From assembly GCA_024345305.1 (NCBI GenBank), contig BRON01000020.1, positions 1 to 64,000 on the forward strand: 64,000 nt of DNA, in the 5' to 3' direction. Made by a program: the position numbers and the translations under genes. Position 1 is the first letter of the stretch; the number at the start of each line of letters is the position of its first letter. Origin of the DNA: Mrakia gelida. Its lineage: Eukaryota > Basidiomycota > Tremellomycetes > Cystofilobasidiales > Mrakiaceae. Positions 54,184 to 64,000 of this stretch are shown here, in pieces. The notes under the pieces were generated by a model. The model saw only the letters and a program-made list of their open reading frames with translations, searched no databases and was not told where the DNA came from.

Positions 54184-57100
54184 ATGGCCAAGGGAAAAGC
54201 TATCCCCAAGAACAAGGACAAGGACGGGAAGAAGAAGCAGTTCAAGCTCGCTGTAAGTCCTCCTCGACCAGCTTCACCTGGTTCCCCCCTCCCTCCCTCC
54301 TTCCAAGCTCTTTCTCCTCCGTCAAGAGCTCTGAGCTCACCTTTCCTCGCTTCGTTCGCCTACTCCTAGCCCGCTCCCAATGCTTCCAAGAAGAGAAAAT
54401 CCTCCTCCTCCGCCGCTGCCGCTGCTGGAACCACCGACCCTTCCTCCTCCAAATCTCAGCAACCGAAACCTCCAAAGAAGATCAAGACCTCCCAACGAGC
54501 CACGATCGATATCCCAGAGCAGGACGACGACAGGAGTGATGACGGAGTGGACGACGAGGCTGTAGACTTCTTCAACGAGAGGCAGGGAGCCGACTTGGGC
54601 TTCCTCGTTGACCTCGACAAGAACGGAATCTCGAGGTGAGCTCGAGCTCAAACCCTCCTCCTCCTTCCACCCCCTTCCCTCGCTGACTATCTTGGTTCTC
54701 CATCTCGTCGTGTTCAGATCCAAACGTGAAACCAACCGACTCCACTCCATTCAAAAATCCCAGAACCCTCTCCCCAAACCCTCCACCTCCTCCAAGAAGC
54801 GACGAGACCGATCCCCTTCCGTCGCCGACACCGTCTCCACCATCGACTCTCACCCTTCTGAAGCTCCCTCCGATCTCGACCAGGATCTCGCTGGATTCAA
54901 CGACTCTCAGGACGAGGAACCTACCGACGACGAGGACATGTCCGACTTCGACTCGGAAGCCGATCTCGACGACGTCGACCTCGACATCCCCCTCCCTCAT
55001 CAAGTCGCGTCCAAGAAGAAGAAGAAGAAGTCCGCCGACGAGGAGGAGGCCAGCTACGAGAACGCTATGCTGCGTCGGACGTACAACCGAGGAGACGGAT
55101 CGGACTCGGACTCTCAGGACCCTTCGAAAGGAACGAACGTCAAGAGGCTGCCGATCAAGCTTCCCTCGGGTCAGGTCGAGATGCTTCCTGGAACCGCTCA
55201 TGTGCCTTCTCAGCTCAAGAAGCGACCCCAGGCGAAGGAGGAGGAGGATTCCGATGTCGAGATGGAGGATGACGAGCCGGTGGAGGGTCAGGGTTTGGGA
55301 AAGAGGTGGGGAAGGATGGCTGTCGCCGAGGTGGTCACGATCAAGGATCCTGCTCAGAGGAAGCGAGCCGTGAAGGAGCAGATCGCTAGTTTGGGAGCTG
55401 AGATCGTCAGCGGTGGAGAAGTTGTCGATAACGTGAGCTCATTCTCGTCTCTCCTGGTTTCGCGAAACGCGTCTCAATCGAAGCTGACCGACGCGCCCGT
55501 CTCGTCTTCAGATCCCTCTCATCACTCGACTCTCCTCCTTCGCCCTCCCCACCGTCCCCAACCCCAACCCCGACCTGAAACGAATCCCCAATCCTACGAG
55601 CGTTCGAGCTCTCGCCATCGTCTCCCTCCTCGCCGTCTTCAAGGATCTCATCCCAGGATACCGAATCCGAGAGCTCACGGAGCAGGAGCAGTCGGAGAAG
55701 GTCAGGGACGACGTTCGACGACAGAGGGACGGAGAGGCTGGGCTGGTTCGAGCTTACGCCGGGTACCTCAAAATGTTGGAGAAGGAGATCAAGGGTTCGT
55801 CGCGTCCCTTCCGCTCGTCCGTTCTCTTGGCGCGTCGACTGACTTCGGTTCGCCCGTTTGCTCTTCCTTCTTACAGAGAAGACTCCCCTTGGTGGTCTCT
55901 CGCTCAAGTGCATGTGCGATCTTCTTTCTAGCGTCACCCACTTCAACTTCCGAGACAACATCATGGCCGTCATCGTCGGAAAGCTCTCTCGAAAGTCGTG
56001 GGATACCGTCAGTCCTCGCTCTCGTCGTCCTCGAATCTTCCGTCTTCTTCGCTGACTCTCCTCGATCCCCTCCTTGGTTCTCGCTTCCAGGACTCCGACA
56101 TCTGCCTCCAAGCCATCACATCCGTCTTCCAAACCGATCTCACCTCCACCCATTCCCTCCCTCTCGTCCGTCTCCTTGCCCGAATGATCAAGGAGCGACA
56201 CTTCGCCGTTCACCCCAATATCCTCTCCTGCCTCTGGTACGTCAAGGTCCGAGCCGGAAAGGACGCCTCGTTCATCAAGAAGCCTACGAGGAAGTGGGAC
56301 AAGGATCGTGACTGGAAGAAGAAGGCCGAGCGAGGCAAGGGAAACATGAAGGGGAAGGAGGGGAGCGAGTGGAGTGAGAAGAAGAAGGAGTGGAGGACCA
56401 AGAAGATGAAGAAGGATATGAGGGATAAGAAGGAGATCGAGAAGGAGATGGACGAGGCTGAGGCTGAGGTTGACGAGGAGGAGGCTGGTCGAAACGTGAG
56501 TCGTTCGCTCGTCGCGTCTCGTCCCTCGGTCACTTTCGTTGTCTCGATCGCTGACCCGCGCCTTCTTTATCCTCCTCCAGCAAACCGAAACCCTTCAACA
56601 CCTCTTCGTCCTCTACTTCTCCATCATCAAGCAGACCAAGCGAACACCCCTCCTCCCCGCCGCTCTCGAAGGTCTCGCTCGATTCGCCCATCTCGTCAAC
56701 GTCGACTTCTTCCGAGATCTCCTCGCCGTCCTTAAGTCCATCATCAAGGGAGACAAGCTCGACGAGATCGATGACAACGACGACGACGATACTTCCTTCG
56801 ACGATCGAGCTCTCGGAGCGAGGACAAGGCTGAGACTCTTGGGTATCGTGACGGCTTTCGAGCTGCTCAGTGGTCAAGGTTCGTTCTCCCTCCCTCCTCG
56901 TTTTCCCTCTCGTTCCTCGAAGACTCTCGTATCTGACTTTGATTCTTTCTTCTCTCTATCCGTACTACAGGAGAAGCCCTCAACATCGATCTCAACGACT
57001 TCATCACCGATCTCTACGGTCTCATCCCCACCCTCGCCTTCGATCCTCGACTCGAAGAGTCCCCTTCCTCCAACATCACCACCACCTCCACCCTCTCCGT

Positions 57101-57524
57101 CACCGCCCCAGGAGCTCGAGTCCTTCACAAGAAATCCCAACTCGCACCCTCCGTCGACCTCTTCTTCCGAGCCCTCAACCTCGTCTTCTTCTCCCCTTAC
57201 GCGTCCCACTCCATCTCCCCTCCCTGGCGAGCAGCAGCCTTCGCCAAACGACTCCTCTCAGCATCCCTCCACTTCCCTCCCGCTACGGCAGTCAAGTCCA
57301 TCGAGTTCGTGACGGCGTTGATGGTCAGGGAACCGAAGGTTGAGGCGCTGTTGAGCACGGAGGATAGGACGGCGGATGGAGTGTACAGAGGAGACGTGGA
57401 TGATCCTCAGGTTTGCAACCCTTTCGCTAGTAGTTTCTTCGAGTTGGGAGTGTTGGAGGAGACGCATTGGGATGAGAGGGTCAGGAAGGCGGCGGTGAAG
57501 CTGGGGAGGTACGTTCGAGCATAG
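54184..57524 (+). CDS. NOC3: Nucleolar complex protein NOC3
   Basis: Works with Noc2 in nuclear maturation and export of 60S pre-ribosomes; the yeast protein is also linked to replication initiation. The N-terminus is basic (MAKGKAIPKNKDKDGKKKQF) and is followed by a long acidic, Ser-rich region. The conserved core begins at RMAVAEVVTIKDPAQRKRA and continues with VRALAIVSLLAVFKDLIPGY, IRELTEQEQSEKVRDDVRR and GLSLKCMCDLLSSVTHFNFR (NOC3 N domain), then the C-terminal CBF/Mak21 part ending around LLSASLHFPPATAV. Eight or so exons; the ADGVYRGDVDDPQVCNPFAS tail is typical. Start 54184 (GAG ATG G), stop TAG ending 57524. A GTGAGCTCGAGCTC donor lies at 54637. Confidence 0.95.
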
Positions 57525-57765
57525 TTTGTTAGGTTCGCGTCGCTTTGCTTTTCTTCTCTTCGCGTCGCTTTAGTTTCGGTTCGATTGCATTTACTCTTAG
57601 CATGGATCTCGTCTTGGTAGCTTCCTCCTCAGACTCGAGAGGACTCGTCTTTCCGAGACAGATTTCCGAAGAAAGAGAGAACTCGACCATGGATCCGATC
57701 TCAAACGACGCGACTCTCGACCTTCCCTTCCTCGCGACCTCGACCGCCAAACAGGATCAAACGAC

Positions 57766-59062
57766 CTATCGAGCGTCCCAGGTAGGTCGGAAGCAGACCT
57801 TCTTGTGTCGCTTCCAGTCGGCTCGTTGGTGATCTGAACAAGAAGGGCGACGAGAAAGGTCGCGTCGACGAAGGTCAGCTTCAAGCTCAGCGTTCAACGT
57901 GAGACGAGACGCACCTCGTGAACAGTATCGAATGACGTGGCACTAATACGAAGAAGACGCGAAGTGATCAGTAAAAGGAGGAGCAGGCTGCGACTCGAAG
58001 GAAAGGAAAGCTCACCCTTCCACAAGCCATCATCTCCGTCCCTTCCATGATCTGAGCACATGGGCTCACGTCTAGGCAGACGGCGGTGTAGAACATCACC
58101 TTCGACTCACAAGACAGCCAGGTAAAACTGCACGCGATGTTCTCCAGAGACTTTGCGTTCCTATCGATCATCTCGCCATCACCTTCCGCGACGGTCTGAA
58201 CAAATTCGAGAGCAGCTTGTTCCCACGCCATCTGCCCACTTGGTTTCATCAACGGAGCGAGCACTTCCTCGGAGGACACCCCTTGGGACACCGTTCGAAG
58301 CTTCTCGGCGACTCCTGGGTGTTTCAGGGACGACATGAAGTTGACGGCGAAGTCGAGATCTTCGACACCGCGAGGAAGCTGAAGGAGGAGAGACCAGACC
58401 ACAGTGCAGGGACGGCCGAGGACACGGATAAAGTAGTGCGATCTGCAAGTGAGGGGAAGACTCTATATATGGAAAGAGACCTCAGTCAGAAAGGGAGACC
58501 TCGTCGAGACTCTGGGATCAAGGGTTGGTGCACGTACAAAGTCCACGTCGATGTCGCGCTCCCATCTCTCTATGATCCAATCCATCATCTCCCTCGCGAA
58601 TTCGATAGCAACCTGTGCTCCCGAATCTCTAGCCCACTTGGCAAAGAAAGGCGTTTGATCGAGCATGAGGGTGAAGAGCGCGAACGGGGAGCTCAAAGAC
58701 GTCTCCTTCCAGCTCGAACGAAGAAGGTCGACGAGGAGCGGGAGATAGCGGCTCGCGAACTGATGCTGCAGAGGTAAAGCAAAAGGGTAATCAGGTCTCG
58801 AAGCAGGCAAGTTCTGAAGGTGTACGTATGCTCGTACTGACGCAGAAAGGAGCTTGCAGGCAGGTAGGAAGGAGAAGGAAGCTTCTCATCTGGAGGAGAA
58901 AAGGAAAGCAAGGTCAGCCCGGTGCCTTCGATCGCTTTGCAAGTTGACGTTGAGGCCACAAGTTGAGAGACTGACCATGTCCGATGCGGATTTACGAGTC
59001 TCTTCTGTCACTTGATCGTTTGGAAAGAGAGCGTCGGCGAGATCCTGGACGGAGAAAGACAT
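57766..59062 (-). CDS. MYND zinc-finger protein 2
   Basis: Second helical protein with a C-terminal MYND finger. Start MSFSVQDLADALFPNDQVTE, then short exons with FALFTLMLDQTPFFAKWARD and REMMDWIIERWERDIDVD, then the long exon with SSLKHPGVAEKLRTVSQGVS. The finger again spans three exons: CAQIMEGTEMMACGR, CHVIRYCSR and DHQRADWKRHKKVC, ending ARPTWDAR-like just before TAG at 57766. The exon borders inside the finger fall at the same places as in MYND protein 1, and the EMMACGR/SMMACGR segment is shared, so I infer common descent. Function unknown; the fold suggests a protein-contact role. Confidence 0.8.
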
Positions 59063-59496
59063 GGCGACGACGGAGGGGGTCGAGGCCGTCGAGGTCGGGG
59101 AAGGAAGCTGAGCTTGACCTCTTTCGGACGGGTGAGAGGGGAGTTTTGGTGCTTCGAACGACTGATTGGGGGAAAAGAGGATGACCTTGAGGATGCTGGC
59201 GAGGCTTTGAAGTCGTTAAGTTGACGATGGGTTGAGGGAGGAGGATGGAGGTCGGGAGGGAGCGAGCGTTGAGCTCGAGCGAAAGGAGGTCGTCCTTCTG
59301 GCCGAGCGGAGAGTAGCCCAGAGCAATTTTTGTGACGATGAGGCGACTGACATCGAGTTTGTAGGTACCAGAAGTTGACTCAAAAAGATGAAATTCGTCT
59401 CGCAGAAATCTATTCATGACGACGGTGCTGAGCGACGAGATCCCCTCATGAGGCTCGTCCCTCCGCCCTCGAAGGTGAGCTCGACCTTCAACGACG
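59063..59496. promoter_or_regulatory. Divergent promoter region, MYND protein 2 and AVL9
   Basis: 434 bp between starts. No TATA box or known site. Open frames on both strands here are short and lack motif content. Confidence 0.35.
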
Positions 59497-62400
59497 ATGA
59501 GCTCCTCTCCTACCTCAGCTCTCGGCCCTTCCGACAACCCTTGGGACTCTTCACCTACCATCGGTCACGCCCATGAACCTACCTACGACGCTTCGGACTT
59601 TGAGTTTCAAGACGTCGACCTCCCTTCCCCTTCCCCTCCTCCCTCCCCTTCCCTCCCGACCTCAACTCCTCTCTCACCTCCTCCCCCATCGCCTCCTCCG
59701 ATACAAGAGCCCGCCTCGACCTCCTCGGCCTCCTCGTCTTCTACCTCCCGACCATCCTCAAAAGGACCTCCTCCAACCCTGAATCGAGGCGTGACAGGCG
59801 AGACGGAGACGTCAGGATCCAACTTCGACCTCTCGCTCAAGTCGCCCGATGGCTTTGGCTCCTTCGACTCCAAGGGAGTCGTTCTCGCCGTCTTACTCGT
59901 CAACTTCAACCATCTCCTAGGACCCGTCATCGAGTTCAGCCATCCACCAAACATCCTCTCCTCCCCTTCCCTCGATCCCGAGCTCGCCAAACTCCTCCCC
60001 TTCCTCGCTTTGCCCGACGGAGCCCATCTCCAGGAGGAGGACTACTCGTACTTCCACACCGTCTCTCGACCTCAAGAGGGACATCCCTCAGGCAGTCCAG
60101 AGGAGGAGCCGTTCCCTATCAACCAGACCGTCTTCGGAATCTCCTGCAATCGACAGCTGGCGGCGTCCGAGCTCCTCAACCGACCGACGGACGTGACTCG
60201 CTCGACGGTCCAGATGGCGGTCGTCGTGCTGGCTCGTCAGCCTGTCTTCGTGAGTTGAGCTCGTCCTACCTGGAAGAGCGATTCACCATGGAACTAACTG
60301 CTTCCTCGTCGCTTCGTTTCGTTTCAACCTCAGGGTCCGATACGGTTCGTTCACTTCATCTCTCCCTCTCGTCCTTTTATTGTGATCTCGCTCGTCTCTG
60401 TGCGTGCTTTTCTGACCTATTTTTCTATCTCACCGACTGCAGAGACAAGCTCGGAGTCGTCACTCGAGCCTTCTTCGCTCAGCGAGACTTCACGTCGACC
60501 GACATCCTCGTCGACTTCTACTCCTCCCTTCAGTCGAGTCTTCGAGGACAGGTCAGCGAGACGACCATGCACATGGGTAAGTGTATCTCTTCATCCACAA
60601 TCCTGGCTGCTTAGCTTTGGAGCCGACCCTTGCGCTCTTCTCTTCGATCTCCTCGAACAGGGACGAGCCTTCGCGAGTTGATCCACAAGTTTCGACACAA
60701 GACCCTCATCCTCCTCAAGCTCATGTTGCTACAGAAGAAGATCATGTTCTTTGGATATCCAGTCGAACGATTATGCACTTATCAGTACACGCTGGTGAGT
60801 CAAAGAGCGATCCGATCGACTTCCTTTGCGTTCGTTCCCTCGCTGATATCCCCCTTTTCGTCACTCGCCTCAGGTCTCACTGATACCTGGTTAGTCCGCC
60901 ATCGATGGTCCGACCCGTGCGTTCAGCTGACCCTTTTCTCGTCGCAGGTCTTCTCATGTCGCTGAACGACTGCGGTTCGCCTAAGCTCGACACCTTCGCT
61001 GCTTCCGTCGAGCAACCAACCTCGCTCAAGACCAGCGATCGTCCGAGCTTGCTTCGATTCTTTGGTTTTCCTCTGTGAGCAGCACTTCTCGTCCGAAACC
61101 TTTTTGGTCCTTCGTCCGAATCCTGACTTCCATCCTTCTTCACGCTCACAGAAACATCTTCGGCAAAGTTCGTCGCGTCCTTTCGTCTCTCGATCCTCCC
61201 TCGCTGACTTCTCTCTCTCTCTTCTCGACTATCCTCAACCGCAGGATGCCTTCTTCCAGCCCTACCTACCTCTCCAGCAAATCGACATGTGCAAGTGCTC
61301 TTCCTGGCTCCTGGGAACGACGAACTCGATCATGCTTCAGCAGAGGGACGCGGCTCACGATTGTCTCGTCAACGTTCGTCCTCGCTCTCTTCCCTCGTCT
61401 TCTTTTGTCTATTTTCGCTCCTCTGACAGAACTTCGCGTTTTCATTCAGATCGAGCACACCTCCTTCGAGTTCGCCGATCCAAAACTAGAACGTCTTGTC
61501 GCCTTGACCGCCGCTGATCGTCGATGGATGGACGACGTCGTTCGAACGGTCGAGGAGACCTGGAACCCTGAGGATCCTACGAGACCTATTGGGATGGTGT
61601 TCAGAGGGAGCGACGATTTCCTGAGAGCGAAGGTGAGTCTCTCCGTCCCCGTCTTCGGTCGAGTTTCTCTCACGTCTGACTCGTCCTCGTGTCTTCCTCC
61701 AGTTCGAGGAGTATCTCTGCTCTCTGCTCTGTAAGCTCGATTCTACTAATCCACCGACGACGAGTATCTGACGCTACCTCTTTCGTTCGTCAGCTTCGAT
61801 GAAGTACGCGGACTTCCTCACCAAATCGCCGAAGTCGGATCCTCTGATCGCGAACGGAGGAGGGAACTGTTCGTCCCTCTTTCTCTTTCTCTGTTCTGCG
61901 ACTGAAGTCTCACGTCCGAGCCTAACCTGTTACTCTCTTCGTTACAGTCTCGCAATCTCTCGCTCAGTTCTCTACACCGTGGGTCAAGGAGTTCAGAGCG
62001 ACGACGGCCTTCCAGAGCTGGGACATGGTGACGGATCCAGGTTCGTTCGCGGACTCGTTCTCTTTTCCGTGCCCCTTACTGACTCGCCTTCTCCTCCACT
62101 CAGTTCTCTTCGACATCTGGGAACCGAAACACCCGTGCGAGGGCAAGACGAATCCCGTTACCGACATCGGTCTTCGACTCGCTGGTTCGTCCTCCCTCGC
62201 TCGTCTTCGCGTCTCTCTCGTCGCTGACCTCCGCACCGCTTCTCGTCTTGCACAGAGGGCCTCCACGACCTGAATCTCGAGCAGAACCTCGGACCCACGA
62301 AGGACGCTCTGGCCTCCGCCTTCTCAACAGGATCGACGTCGTTCTTGCGAGCGTTCGAAGGCGTTCGATCTGGTATCTCCTCCCAACTGGCCGCTCTTCC

Positions 62401-62698
62401 CTCCCCGCCAGCTCCCTCGTCTCCTAGCTTCCCCGGATTTTCAACACGGAAGTCCTCGTCGTCGCATCCCCTCTCGGATCCCACAGGAGGATCGAGTCCG
62501 AAGTCGCCAGGAGCAGGAGTCGACTTGCGAGCCGCGGTCGCTGGGTTCGGGAGCTTCTGGGGGTCGAAAGTGTCGAAGTTCGCAGCGGGAGGAGGAGCGT
62601 CTTCGACGTCGGAGAAGAAGGTCGGCGAGGAGTTGGAGCAGGAGCTGGTCCCTGTAGATTTGGACGCGAAGAGAGCAGCAGCAGCGAACGGACGTTGA
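59497..62698 (+). CDS. AVL9: Late secretory pathway protein AVL9 (DENN-related)
   Basis: Protein needed for exocytic transport from late Golgi, with a DENN-like fold. After about 120 disordered Pro/Ser residues the conserved part reads VVLAVLLVNFNHLLGPVIEF, LPDGAHLQEEDYSYF, QTVFGISCNRQL and RSTVQMAVVVLARQPVF. An 11-nt exon (60334-60344) then gives GPI, and DKLGVVTRAFFAQRDF follows. Later blocks are LILLKLMLLQKKIMFFGYPV, YLPLQQIDM, LLGTTNSIMLQQRDAAHD and a Ser/Gly-rich tail. About 16 exons in total. Start ATG 59497, stop TGA 62696-62698. Introns show the GCTGACCTC-type branch clearly (for example near 62221). Confidence 0.9.
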
Positions 62699-63016
62699 TC
62701 GGTCAGACTAGGACGGACTGTTTTCTTCGCTTTCATCGCCTTGCCTTTGAATCTTTTTGCGGCAAGCGACTACTTGATATGATAGAGCTTCGACTGCGAG
62801 TCTCTGGACTCGAGAAAGGTTGCTTGGGAGTCGACGTGACGACTTCTTCGGTCTGAAACATGCCTCGAAACCCGTTTGAGCCTTCGCCTCAAAGCCCTCC
62901 TCCTCGAGGCTCTTAACGCCCACTGCCTTCTGAACTTGTATACTAGGCAAGTCGATTCACGAGTTTACTCTCCCCGAGATGAGGCTGACGTCTTCTTGGT
63001 GTTGTAACAGATCTGG
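62699..63016. promoter_or_regulatory. Intergenic region with probable leader intron of the last gene
   Basis: 318 bp. A GTATACTAGG-type donor near 62938, a GGCTGACG branch at about 62988 and a TTGTAACAG acceptor at about 63010 suggest a leader intron just before the ATG at 63017. Confidence 0.4.
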
Positions 63017-64000
63017 ATGGCTTCTCTCCAAGCCGGAAGCCCACACAACGGATTCCGTCCTCCCCCTCCTCCTCCTTCCTCGACCTCGTCTCACCACTTC
63101 CCCTCGACGACCACCTCCTCCTCGACTCAGCATCCTCTACCATCCTCATCTTCTAGAGCACCTGCATCTGCAGGCTCTTCTTACGCTCCTTCCAAAACCA
63201 ACGGATCCGTTCAACAACGAGTCGTCGCTCCTCTCCCTCTTGGATCCTCAGCCCATCTCCCTCCTGCCCCTCCTCCTCCTCCTGCTTCGCACTCCATCTT
63301 CGAGGACACCCTCTGCAAGTACATCCTCATAGGAGGACGAGGCTGCTACGGTCAACTCTTCGAGACGAGGAAGGTGAGTTCCAAACTCGGAGGAGGGCGA
63401 AGATCTCAAAGAGGAAGGGAAGGGAGGGAGGGAGGTGTTGAGCTCGACTCAAAAACTGAAACGCTTCTTCCCTCTCTCTGCCCTCTCTCTTTTTCTGTGT
63501 TAGGCCGCTCTCACCTTCGTCAAGTCAAGCATCAAGAGTCTCGCTGGCGTGGATGATCGAAGGATTGAGTTCCTCATCGATTCGTGTCCTGTCTTGGAGG
63601 GAATCTGGCTGAGGGTGATGCAGAGTGAGCTCGCGCGAGGGACGGGTTATCTCGAGATTTCGATTGAGGTCGAGCAGGAGGACGTTGGAGAAGGAGACTA
63701 TGGGTTCGAGGTGAAGCAGTTTACTAAGAAGGGTGAGTCGCGTTGGGCTCTTGCTTCACGCTTTGGGACGAAGGGAGGCGAAGGTCGACGAGCTGTCGAA
63801 GCTGATTCTTTCTTCTCCTCCTCTCCTCCTTATCCTCGTTGCCAGCCAGACTCTCTCATCCGGCACCACCAAGTCAACTATCCCAGCCCTCAAACCCTTC
63901 TTCTTCAAGAGTTCCTCTCCCACCTCAGCACCAACCTGGCTTCATCCCTCGACCAGATCATCACGGCCCTCCCATCGCGTCTTCGCAAAACTCCCAGTTC
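63017..64000 (+). CDS. Unrecognised protein with Pro/Ser-rich N-terminus, cut by window end
   Basis: The start MASLQAGSPHNGF is followed by about 90 disordered residues rich in Pro and Ser. A folded part then begins: IFEDTLCKYILIGGRGCYGQ and LFETRK, an intron (donor 63376), then AALTFVKSSIKSLAGVDDRR, IEFLIDSCPVLEGIWLRVMQ and YLEISIEVEQEDVGEGDYGF, a second intron, and a new Pro/Ser-rich stretch (PPQHQPGFIPRPDHHGPP) that runs off the window in frame. I recognise no family; the codon bias and phase-consistent introns make it a real gene. The 3' end is missing. Confidence 0.75.

Noticed and set aside
1..64000. CRISPR arrays, rRNA operons, tRNA genes, complete transposons
   Set aside because: None seen by eye: no regular spacer-repeat array, no rRNA blocks, no convincing tRNA A/B boxes, no transposase or reverse transcriptase motifs or paired terminal repeats.

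Overview
The window is the left end of a fungal chromosome, starting with 16 perfect CCCTAA telomere repeats. The gene-bearing part points to a basidiomycete yeast. It has many short GT-AG introns with a GCTGAC-type branch site, C-rich third codon positions, tightly packed genes on both strands, and a D-amino-acid oxidase resembling the Rhodotorula/Rhodosporidium enzyme. A red yeast or related Microbotryomycete is likely, but this is an inference and not a species assignment.

Region 1-8700 is subtelomeric and I see no confident gene in it. In order it holds the telomere (1-96), a stretch almost free of G on the + strand (to about 531), a five-unit tandem array with a 330-bp period (about 735-2380), GAGCTC-rich unique DNA, a nested palindrome (3736-3790), a 27-base poly-C run (4699-4725), a cluster of degenerate TTTTGGAAA-type short repeats (about 5745-6850) and a 15-bp minisatellite (about 7340-7460). 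Between about 8.7 and 11.6 kb there are protein-like stretches on the minus strand whose exons I could not join.

From 12 kb on, genes are dense. In order: UMP1 proteasome maturation factor (+); wax-synthase-like O-acyltransferase (+); membrane-anchored tandem amidohydrolase (-); GT61-type glycosyltransferase (-); API5-like protein (+); VPS2/CHMP2 ESCRT-III subunit (-); D-amino-acid oxidase (+); COX15 heme A synthase (-); GEM1/Miro mitochondrial Rho GTPase (-); class II histone deacetylase with an Arb2-type tail (+); a single-pass membrane protein with a broken frame (-); a small unrecognised gene (-); DCC1 cohesion factor (-); coactosin-like actin-binding protein (-); MYND zinc-finger protein 1 (-); NOC3 (+); MYND zinc-finger protein 2 (-); AVL9 (+); and an unrecognised gene cut by the window end (+).

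These are mostly conserved housekeeping genes (proteasome assembly, mitochondrial respiration and dynamics, ESCRT and late secretion, chromatin, cohesion, ribosome biogenesis). They do not form an obvious cluster or operon-like system. The most unusual content is the subtelomeric repeat architecture, extreme micro-exons (3, 11, 14 and 16 nt), AAG/GAG 3' splice sites, a gene with an in-frame TAG plus a frame change near a 42-bp duplication, and two related MYND genes flanking NOC3. Exon joins were read by eye from splice signals and protein similarity. Gene ends are more certain than internal exons.
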